Part shown: positions 15,273 through 21,513 of the stretch, one piece after another
Position numbering within the stretch: position 1 is the stretch's first letter
How the letters are laid out: every line of letters begins with the position of its first letter
Made by a program: the position numbers and the translations under genes
Notes under the pieces: model-generated
What the model was told of the DNA's origin: nothing
Databases searched by the model: none
The model's input: only the letters and a program-made list of their open reading frames with translations
From: Bacteroidota bacterium
GTDB lineage: Bacteria; Bacteroidota; Bacteroidia; Chitinophagales; Chitinophagaceae
Reading direction: 5' to 3'
NCBI GenBank assembly: GCA_023433345.1
Contig: JAEZDA010000087.1
Location: 1-21,513, forward strand
Length of the DNA stretch: 21,513 bases

Positions 15273-16175
15273 TTATATTTTAAAAGACTTTTGGTCAATT
15301 GATCTTACAACTTCCATCCATTGATTTATAGCCTGATGGTTAGCCGAGTCTCCCGGAGAAAATTTGGCATACTTAACGGCATCGCTTAAACGAAGTGGTT
15401 CTGCAACCCTTCCAGCGAGATCAGGATCAGGATATTTCGAACCCAGCTCAATCAGTAATTCTCCCGAGGTTTTACTTAACACATCCTCCTGCCACTTCCG
15501 GCTGAGATACTTTCTGAAAATCATTGATGCACGTGAATGAAGTTCTTTAAAAGTTATTGAATCTTTCTGCAACTTTTCGAGCTCTGTTAATGCCTCTTCC
15601 AGCGGGGAGAGAGCTGCATCAAAAACAGGGCGTGGCCGGTTACGCCGTCTTTTAATATAACGGTAAACAAGCCAGGCCATTAGCAATGCGAGCAACACTG
15701 CGCCAATAACATAATACCAAAAAAAATCATCCACGGAAACCTTTCTTACCGGGCGGATATCATAAATGCCCGTTGTATCTTCCGGAGAGTAGCCCACCTG
15801 AACCAACACTGTTGAAGATGCAAGGTTCATCCTCTTGTTTCCATCGGTGATCAAAACGGGAATGGAAGGGAACACCCAGCTTCCCGAATCAAAACTTGTG
15901 AATGTGATCACCTGCTCCAGAGCCGGCGGTGTGCCCGGAAGCGTTCTAATATCTCCTTTGTTTACAATATCAAAATGCGGCACCGAATCAGGAATGGCAA
16001 AGTGCACTTTATAGCCGGGTGAAGGAACCTGAACTTTTAAACCGTATTGTATTTGTTCACCGATAACAATATTGTTCCGGTTCACTGAAACTTCCACCTT
16101 TTGTGCATACCCGGTTTGCACAAAACGCACCGTTAGTGCCACAAAAAAAATAAATGCAATTTGTTTACTCATCAT
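15273..16175 (-). CDS. BatD-like membrane-anchored protein of the moxR operon
   Basis: This 300-residue protein has a signal peptide (about 1-24, ending TGYAQ), a periplasmic beta-sandwich-like region (25-145, starting KVEVSVNRNNIVIGEQIQYGLKV), one membrane segment (about 152-174, FFWYYVIGAVLLALLMAWLVYRY), a basic stop-transfer YIKRRRNRPR, and a cytoplasmic helical tail (about 185-300) containing an SPLEEALTELEKLQKD stretch. This layout resembles BatD and the short DUF4381-type proteins of MoxR operons. It is much shorter than full BatD, which has several repeated domains. Its ATG overlaps the DUF58 stop by four bases, indicating translational coupling. I am confident of topology and operon role, less of the family name. 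Confidence 0.8.
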   Translation of the reverse strand: MMSKQIAFIFFVALTVRFVQTGYAQKVEVSVNRNNIVIGEQIQYGLKVQVPSPGYKVHFAIPDSVPHFDIVNKGDIRTLPGTPPALEQVITFTSFDSGSWVFPSIPVLITDGNKRMNLASSTVLVQVGYSPEDTTGIYDIRPVRKVSVDDFFWYYVIGAVLLALLMAWLVYRYIKRRRNRPRPVFDAALSPLEEALTELEKLQKDSITFKELHSRASMIFRKYLSRKWQEDVLSKTSGELLIELGSKYPDPDLAGRVAEPLRLSDAVKYAKFSPGDSANHQAINQWMEVVRSIDQKSFKI

Positions 16176-17044
16176 CTCCGGTTCAGGAAAAACTGTTGTA
16201 AGATCTTTACATAATCATTATCGGTACGCACATGCAACAGGTCGGCCCCCGCCTTCCTAAACCACACCTTACTTTGTTCGGAATGACTCAGAAAATGCTG
16301 CTGGTAATTGTAGCGAACGGTTGCACTTGACGTGTCCACCCATTTGTAAAGACCCGTTTCGGCATCAATCATTTCAATGGATCCTACATCAGGTAGATCC
16401 ATATCCATTTTGTCGTATACTTTTACGCCAACCACATCATGTTTTTTGCCAATTACTTTCAGGTCATTGTCGAAACCTGTTCCGAGGAAATCGCTTAAAA
16501 TAAAAGCAATGCTTTTCTGTTTGATATTTCGGTTGAAATATTTGATCGCCTCATCGATATTGGTACCAGAACCTTTCGGCTGCATGGTTAGCAGTTCCCG
16601 TACTATATATAAAGCGTGCTGTCTCCCTTTTTTGGGCGGAATGTACAGTTCCACTCCGCTGCTGAAAAAGATCGCTCCAACTTTATCATTATTATTTATG
16701 GCGCTGAAGGCCAGAACGGCAGCCATCTCGTTGAGAAGATCGCGTTTACGCGTTCCCGTGGTACCAAACAAATTGCTGGCACTCGTATCCACAAGCAACA
16801 TTACGGTTAGCTCTCTTTCCTCTTCAAATACCTTCGTAAAGGTGTGGTGGAACCGCGCACTAACGTTCCAGTCAATAAAACGAATATCATCTCCCGGAGC
16901 ATAATCTCTTACCTCCCTGAAACGCATTCCTTTTCCCTTAAAGGCAGAATGATATTCCCCTGTAAACAGGTGCGCCGTGATTTTCTTGCTTTTTATTTCA
17001 AGCTCACGAACCTTACGTAATATATCCTCGGTTGTTGCCAGCAT
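16172..17044 (-). CDS. DUF58 domain protein of the MoxR/Bat operon
   Basis: This 290-residue protein carries the DUF58 signature at residues 29-60: GEYHSAFKGKGMRF, then REVRDYAPGDDIRFIDWN. It continues into a VWA-like fold with VDTSAS (85-90), matching the DxSxS of a MIDAS site. There is no membrane segment or signal peptide, so it is cytoplasmic. DUF58 proteins always tend to travel with MoxR ATPases, and here the ATG at 17044 directly abuts the moxR stop with no gap. The BatD-like gene overlaps its end by four bases. It probably presents a client or metal-bound VWA face to the MoxR AAA+ ring; that is inference from the family. Confidence 0.95.
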   Translation of the reverse strand: MLATTEDILRKVRELEIKSKKITAHLFTGEYHSAFKGKGMRFREVRDYAPGDDIRFIDWNVSARFHHTFTKVFEEERELTVMLLVDTSASNLFGTTGTRKRDLLNEMAAVLAFSAINNNDKVGAIFFSSGVELYIPPKKGRQHALYIVRELLTMQPKGSGTNIDEAIKYFNRNIKQKSIAFILSDFLGTGFDNDLKVIGKKHDVVGVKVYDKMDMDLPDVGSIEMIDAETGLYKWVDTSSATVRYNYQQHFLSHSEQSKVWFRKAGADLLHVRTDNDYVKILQQFFLNRR

Positions 17045-18046
17045 TTAAGGCACGTTTACCGTTTTTAAAATTTCGTTCAATATCATTTCAACGTTCACGT
17101 TTTCGGCTTCAGCCTCGTATGTAAGGCCAATGCGATGACGCATAACATCATGACATATTGCACGAACATCTTCAGGTACTACATAGCCACGCTGGTTAAG
17201 GAAAGCATGAGCCTTTGCAGCCAGTGCCAGGTTTATACTTGCGCGGGGCGAACCTCCGAAACCTATCAGGGCTTTGAGCTTGGGAAGACTATATTTATCG
17301 GGAAACCGGGTTGCAAAAACGATATTCAGAATGTAATCCTCAACTTTTTCATCGAGATAGACCTGCCTTACAAGATCTTTTGCGGTAAGTATTTCTGATG
17401 TGGAAGCTACCGGATTGAGAGCGGGAGTTATACTACCGATGGTGTTTTGCCTTATTATCAGTTGCTCTTCAGCTTTAGAGGGATAACCGACCACTACTTT
17501 AAGCATGAACCTGTCAACCTGTGCTTCCGGGAGCGGATAAGTTCCTTCCTGTTCGATAGGGTTTTGCGTAGCCAGCACAAGAAATGGTTCAGGAAGTGTA
17601 TAGGTGGTGTCACCGATGGTCACCTGTCTTTCCTGCATCGCTTCAAGCAAGGCGCTCTGAACTTTGGCCGGTGCGCGGTTAATTTCATCTGCAAGAATAA
17701 AATTTGAAAAAATCGGCCCCTTCCTCACATAAAATTCATTCTTTCCCTGGTTGTAGATCATGGTTCCGATAACGTCAGCTGGCAAAAGGTCAGGAGTAAA
17801 CTGAATCCGGCTGAACTCAGCATGAACTGCGAGTGCGAGAGACTTTATCGAAAGCGTTTTTGCGAGCCCCGGCACACCTTCCAAAAGCACATGCCCGTTG
17901 CTCAACAAGCCGATCAACAACCTATCGATCATGTTTTGCTGACCCACAATCACCTTAGTTAATTCATTGCTGATACGACCCACTAAGCCCGATGTCTGTT
18001 GGATCTTTTCATTCAATAACCTGATGTCATCTGCTGTTTGTAACAT
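17045..18046 (-). CDS. MoxR-family AAA+ ATPase
   Basis: This 333-residue AAA+ protein has Walker A GVPGLAKT (57-64), Walker B FILADEINRAP (Asp120, Glu121), a sensor region with LATQNPIEQEGTYPLPEAQVDRF near 158-180, and the lid domain GFGGSPRASINLALAAKAHA. These are all textbook MoxR positions. MoxR ATPases act as chaperones that remodel VWA-domain proteins, for example in metal insertion. It heads the operon moxR-DUF58-BatD-like-batA(-rsgA). The 150 bases upstream, before nadE, hold no gene; no clear -7 box was found. The ATG at 18046 gives MLQTADDIRLLNEKI, a usual start. Confidence 0.96.
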   Translation of the reverse strand: MLQTADDIRLLNEKIQQTSGLVGRISNELTKVIVGQQNMIDRLLIGLLSNGHVLLEGVPGLAKTLSIKSLALAVHAEFSRIQFTPDLLPADVIGTMIYNQGKNEFYVRKGPIFSNFILADEINRAPAKVQSALLEAMQERQVTIGDTTYTLPEPFLVLATQNPIEQEGTYPLPEAQVDRFMLKVVVGYPSKAEEQLIIRQNTIGSITPALNPVASTSEILTAKDLVRQVYLDEKVEDYILNIVFATRFPDKYSLPKLKALIGFGGSPRASINLALAAKAHAFLNQRGYVVPEDVRAICHDVMRHRIGLTYEAEAENVNVEMILNEILKTVNVP

Positions 18047-18196
18047 ACCTGTTTATTTATCTGGTTACGATCGATATATTTCGTTTGCAATTTATGATTT
18101 CGCAACTATCGCTATATGCCGGGTTTCTGTAAGTGCTGTTAAAATACTGTTTGCGGCTACACTTTATCTATTTTCATACCATAATTTGTGTTGATA

Positions 18197-19879
18197 TTAA
18201 TTAAGATAACGCGCAACGATTGGTACACGCCTGCCCACACCAAAGGCCTTCGGCGATATCCTTATAATGGGACAAAACTGGTTCCTCTTATATTCATTTT
18301 TATTCACCAAACTTAGAATGCGATCGACCAGGTTTTCATCAAAGCCTGCCGACTTTATTTCTGACGGCCCGAGCGACCTTTCAATATAACGGTATAATAC
18401 CTGATCCAGAACAGCATAATCTGGAAGGCTGTCTGAATCTTTCTGGCCCGGCCTTAACTCTGCACTTGGTGCTTTTTCGATTATATGCAAAGGAATTATT
18501 TCCGACTGCCTGTTTATATAGCGCGCCAGTTCATATACCTGCAATTTGTAGCAATCGCCCAGCACAGCGAGTCCGCCGGCCATATCGCCATAGAGCGTTC
18601 CATAACCGGTTGCCAATTCACTTTTATTTGAAGTATTTAACAGAATATAATTGAATTTATTGGCGATCGCCATCAACAAATTTCCTCTTGTGCGGCTTTG
18701 AATATTTTCTTCTGCTACACTAAAGGGAAGGTCTTTAAAGATCGGCGAAAGCTCAGAGAGGAAGGTGTTATAAATGCCCTTTATCGGAATGACATGATAG
18801 GGGTTGCCTAAGGTTTTACTAAGCATGCCCGCATCGGTTACCGAATGCGATGTGGAATATTCGGAAGGCATGAGCACTGCGAAAACATTATCTTTTCCTA
18901 ATGCTTCAACAGCGAGGGCGAGGGTAACGGCAGAATCGATTCCACCGCTGCTGCCAAGAATCGCCTTTTTAAAACCCATCTTTTCAAAATAGTCGCGAAT
19001 GCCCATCACCAGGGCGGCATGCACAGTTTCAATATGCAATGAAGCATCGAAGGCCTCGGGGTTTAATTCCTCGTTGCGTATACTGTTTGCGGCTTCTATC
19101 ACCGGTGCATTCACGGTACCGTCCTCCATCAACTCAAAACCGGCAAGGTCTTCTTCAAAACTCTTCATGCGGCCACACAGGTTCGCATTTTTGTCAAACA
19201 CAAGTGAAGTTCCGTCGAACACGATTTCCGTTTGACTGCCAACACCATTGCAGTAAAACATTGGCAGGCCGTACTTTAAAACATTTGCTTTCACTGCAGC
19301 TTTCCGGTCTTCGTCGTGTGTATAATCATATGGCGAGGCAGATAAGTTGATCATCAGATCTGGCTGCTGATTCATTAGCATATCCATCGGGCAATAACGA
19401 TACAAAGGATTATTGCCAAGATTCCAAATGTCTTCACAAACGGTCACCGCGATCTTCTTTCCCATGAATGAGATCACCTCCCACGAAGGTGCCGGTTCGA
19501 AATACCTGTCCTCATCAAACACATCATAAGTGGGAAGACAGGTTTTATGAATCACATTTTTTATTTCTCCGTTTTCGATGAAATAAGCAGAATTGAAAAG
19601 ATCCTTGCCCTGCACGACACTATTCCGGGAAGGAGCGCCAAGAAGGACAGCTATTCCTTTGGAATGGGCTGCGATCTTATTTACAGCATCAATACATTTA
19701 TCAATAAAGTCGTTAAAGTAAAGAAAATCGCGCGGCGGATATCCGCACACACTCAATTCGCTGAAAACGACCAGGTGGCCACCGGCATCTCTGACGGCAT
19801 TAATGGCCGAAATTATCTTTGATGTATTAAGCTCGAAGTTTCCGATATGATAGTTCTGCTGTGCTAAGAATATTTTCAT
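18197..19879 (-). CDS. nadE: Glutamine-dependent NAD+ synthase (NadE)
   Basis: This 560-residue two-domain enzyme amidates deamido-NAD+ to NAD+. The N-terminal nitrilase-type glutaminase (about 1-255) has the Glu-Lys-Cys triad: Glu41 in FSELSVCGYPPRD, Lys112 in HKTCLPTYDVFDE, and Cys148 in VCEDIW. The C-terminal synthase has the ATP-binding SGGIDS (311-316) followed by the adenylation and NaAD-binding regions (NLLMAIAN, TSNKSELATGYGTLYGDMAGG, and the terminal ELRPGQKDSDSLPDY). The overall length suits the bacterial two-domain form. It reads divergently from gldB with 63 bases between starts; a TAACTTTA at 19930-19923 on the minus strand is a possible -7 box. Confidence 0.97.
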   Translation of the reverse strand: MKIFLAQQNYHIGNFELNTSKIISAINAVRDAGGHLVVFSELSVCGYPPRDFLYFNDFIDKCIDAVNKIAAHSKGIAVLLGAPSRNSVVQGKDLFNSAYFIENGEIKNVIHKTCLPTYDVFDEDRYFEPAPSWEVISFMGKKIAVTVCEDIWNLGNNPLYRYCPMDMLMNQQPDLMINLSASPYDYTHDEDRKAAVKANVLKYGLPMFYCNGVGSQTEIVFDGTSLVFDKNANLCGRMKSFEEDLAGFELMEDGTVNAPVIEAANSIRNEELNPEAFDASLHIETVHAALVMGIRDYFEKMGFKKAILGSSGGIDSAVTLALAVEALGKDNVFAVLMPSEYSTSHSVTDAGMLSKTLGNPYHVIPIKGIYNTFLSELSPIFKDLPFSVAEENIQSRTRGNLLMAIANKFNYILLNTSNKSELATGYGTLYGDMAGGLAVLGDCYKLQVYELARYINRQSEIIPLHIIEKAPSAELRPGQKDSDSLPDYAVLDQVLYRYIERSLGPSEIKSAGFDENLVDRILSLVNKNEYKRNQFCPIIRISPKAFGVGRRVPIVARYLN

Positions 19880-19942
19880 GCTGGCGTGATTGAAATATCT
19901 TTACCATATTCCGGTTGAGTAGTAAAGTTAATTTATTCGCTT

Positions 19943-20950
19943 ATGCGCTTTTTCTTTTTATTGACAGCAATCCCATTGCTCTTTTCATGCAACAGTCCCT
20001 CTGCACCCGATGTATCTCATATAAAGATAGAACTCGAAACACGGCGCTTTGAAAAGGACTTCTTTGCAATCGATTCTTCACGAATCGAAGAAGGTATTGC
20101 AAAATTGATGCGGGATTATCCGCGTTTTGCACCAAATTTCTTTTCAACTATCCTAAATGTTGATCCGAACTGGAGAGGCGATACTGCTGCAACTTACATA
20201 CGAACCTTTCTTACCGCCTACCGTCCTGTATTTGATACAGCTTCTAAAGTTTTTGCCAATTTCAAAGCGCAGGAAAAAGAAGTCGTGTATACGTTGCAGT
20301 TAGTTAAGCATTACTTTCCCGCGTATCCCGTTCCTCAGAAACTGATCACCTACATTGGCCCGGTAGATGGTTACGGGGACATACTTGATGAGAATACAGC
20401 GATCGTTGGTTTGCAGCATCACCTGGGAAGCAGCTATTCGCTTTACCATTCTCCGTATACGCTGGAAACCTATCCTTCTTATATTTCAAAACGCTTCACC
20501 CCGGCTACCATACCTGTTAACCTCGCAAAAAATATTCTAACAGACATGTTTCCCGATCCTTCAGATGAGAAATCGCTTGTTGTGCAAATGGTGGAGAGTG
20601 GAAAAAAGTTATACGTGATGCAAAAGCTGCTTCCTAACGTTAACGAGTACCTGATAATTGGCTATACAGAAAAGCAATTGAAAGAAAGTTATGAGAGGGA
20701 GAGGATAATCTGGGATCTTTTTATACATGGGGGTTTGCTTCAGTCTACTGACTATAATGTAAATAAAAATTATATTGGTGAAGGGCCGCGCACTATGGAA
20801 TTGGGAGAAGCTTCTCCCGGAAATATAGGTTCATTTGCCGGATGGCAGATAGTTAAAGAATACATGCGAAAGAACCCGGAAACAACGCCTCAGCAATTAA
20901 TGATCAAAAATGCAGAGGAAATTTTCAGGGATGCAAAGTACAAACCCTGA
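19943..20950 (+). CDS. gldB: Gliding motility lipoprotein GldB
   Basis: This 335-residue protein starts with a lipoprotein signal MRFFFLLTAIPLLFSC (lipidated Cys16) and then ISHIKIELETRRF-like family sequence (DVSHIKIELETRRFEKDFF). The C-terminal half has LFIHGGLLQSTDY and EASPGNIGSFAGWQIVKEYM, positions I associate with GldB. GldB is required for gliding and for stability of the machinery in Flavobacterium johnsoniae, but the molecular function is unclear; many non-gliding Bacteroidetes also have it. It is alone here: gldC, next to gldB in flavobacteria, is absent and apaG converges on it six bases beyond its stop. The C-terminal half also resembles a gluzincin-like fold; I saw no intact HExxH. 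Confidence 0.92.
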   Translation: MRFFFLLTAIPLLFSCNSPSAPDVSHIKIELETRRFEKDFFAIDSSRIEEGIAKLMRDYPRFAPNFFSTILNVDPNWRGDTAATYIRTFLTAYRPVFDTASKVFANFKAQEKEVVYTLQLVKHYFPAYPVPQKLITYIGPVDGYGDILDENTAIVGLQHHLGSSYSLYHSPYTLETYPSYISKRFTPATIPVNLAKNILTDMFPDPSDEKSLVVQMVESGKKLYVMQKLLPNVNEYLIIGYTEKQLKESYERERIIWDLFIHGGLLQSTDYNVNKNYIGEGPRTMELGEASPGNIGSFAGWQIVKEYMRKNPETTPQQLMIKNAEEIFRDAKYKP

Positions 20951-20955
20951 GCAGG

Positions 20956-21342
20956 TTAGTTTTGCTTGAACGGAACCATCATTTGAAAGGAGGGAATGAT
21001 AACTTCGAAAGTTTTGCCACCGGGAACCTGTTCAAAAAGATAAGTTCCATGCATTCTGCCGATCTCAGAGCGGAGATTGCAGCCACTTACATACTGATAG
21101 CTTTGCGATGGTGATATAACAGGTTGAACTCCTACAACGCCCTCACCTTCCACCTCCCTGGAGCTGCCATTGCTGTCATAGATAAACCAATGACGGGTGA
21201 GTAATTTCACGGCAAATTCATTGTTATTCTCCAGGGTGATCCTGTAGGCAAACATGAATTCATTGTTTTGCGGATTACTGTACTCAGGCTGATAATAGGT
21301 TTCAACGGTAACCCTCACGCCCCTGGAAATTTGAGAGACCAT
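20956..21342 (-). CDS. apaG: ApaG domain protein
   Basis: This 128-residue protein is a single ApaG (DUF525) domain with a fibronectin-III-like beta-sandwich. The signature runs through GEGVVGVQPVISPSQSYQYVSGC (65-87), followed by GRMHGTYLFEQ. A leading segment RGVRVTVETYYQPEYS and FAYRITLENNNEFAVKLLTRHWFI match the family. ApaG was linked to cobalt resistance and magnesium efflux in Salmonella; its mechanism is not known, and in eukaryotes the domain is found in F-box proteins. No signal peptide or membrane segment is seen. It converges on gldB and follows the translation factor gene on the same strand with 61 bases between. Confidence 0.95.
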   Translation of the reverse strand: MVSQISRGVRVTVETYYQPEYSNPQNNEFMFAYRITLENNNEFAVKLLTRHWFIYDSNGSSREVEGEGVVGVQPVISPSQSYQYVSGCNLRSEIGRMHGTYLFEQVPGGKTFEVIIPSFQMMVPFKQN

Positions 21343-21403
21343 AGGAGGAATTTGATTCTAAATTAGCCATTTTTAAATAAGAGAGAAAAAACGCGAAAAA
21401 GGC

Positions 21404-21513
21404 CTATTTTCTTTTGCAGCGTGAATAGCCGTTTTTAATCAGCCACTGAAAAATTTTTTCCCGATTATCACCCTGTATGATAATTAATCCATCTTTTACG
21501 GAGCCCCCTGTGC
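21404..21513 (-). CDS. SUI1/YciH-type translation initiation factor, 3' end only
   Basis: Only the last 35 codons and the TAG stop (complement of 21404-21406) are present; the 5' part lies beyond the window edge. The visible sequence contains TGGSVKDGLIIIQGDNREKI and then a C-terminal helix ending GYSRCKRK. The TGGxVKDG and IQGD(N/H)R motifs are diagnostic of the eIF1/SUI1 fold in YciH-like bacterial proteins, where the domain is the end of a ~110-residue protein. The role in bacteria, perhaps in initiation fidelity or stress, is unsettled. Confidence 0.85.
   Translation of the reverse strand, partial: TGGSVKDGLIIIQGDNREKIFQWLIKNGYSRCKRK

Noticed and set aside
16377..16904. 175-codon plus-strand open frame opposite the DUF58 gene
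   Set aside because: Antisense shadow; Ser/Leu-rich composition typical of reverse-strand frames, while the DUF58 motifs are unambiguous.
18047..18196. 150-base gap between moxR and nadE as a hidden gene or RNA
   Set aside because: AT-rich, no frame over about a dozen codons with support, no hairpin with T-run and no clear promoter box seen.

Overview
The window looks like chromosomal core sequence from a Bacteroidetes (Bacteroidota) bacterium, most likely of the Chitinophagales/Chitinophagaceae type. The clues are a gliding-motility lipoprotein GldB, a MoxR/DUF58/BatA operon, an N-terminally extended CreD, very short leaders without clear Shine-Dalgarno sequences, and promoter-like TAnnTTTG boxes. 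The lineage is inference; no rRNA is present. No tRNA, rRNA, CRISPR array, insertion sequence or prophage gene was seen. No gene-free stretch exceeds 160 bases.

Layout. 1-625: 3' end of an unrecognised, probably beta-barrel protein. 680-2294 (-): cysteine desulfurase and an A-type Fe-S carrier. 2386-2787 (+): methylmalonyl-CoA epimerase. 2890-3531 (-): glyoxalase-II-like metallo-hydrolase. 3600-7013 (+): large composite protein with a degenerate peptidase-MA-like region, a beta-propeller and an Omp85-like barrel, ending in a strong terminator. 7171-10015 (-): a membrane protein / winged-helix regulator / extended CreD module whose two transcription-unit heads carry near-identical palindromic sites. 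10099-11274 (-): class III aminotransferase, divergent from a gamma-carbonic-anhydrase-like protein (11308-11826). 11876-12419 (+): a tiny lipoprotein and a 100-residue unknown. 12486-13231 (+): an AraC-type regulator with a CxxC heavy-metal-like N-terminus, then an uncatalogued 23-residue peptide with six cysteines and its own promoter and terminator. 13311-18046 (-): moxR, DUF58, a BatD-like protein, batA and rsgA. 18197-19879 (-): glutamine-dependent NAD+ synthase, divergent from gldB (19943-20950). 20956-21342 (-): apaG. 21404-21513 (-): 3' end of a SUI1/YciH-type translation factor.

How the genes relate. Most are housekeeping or envelope genes. Two groups look like self-contained regulatory modules. 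In the first, the winged-helix regulator probably represses its own operon and creD through the shared operator. In the second, the CxxC-AraC regulator and the cysteine-rich peptide may form a small metal- or thiol-responsive unit. That second pair is the best candidate here for something undescribed.
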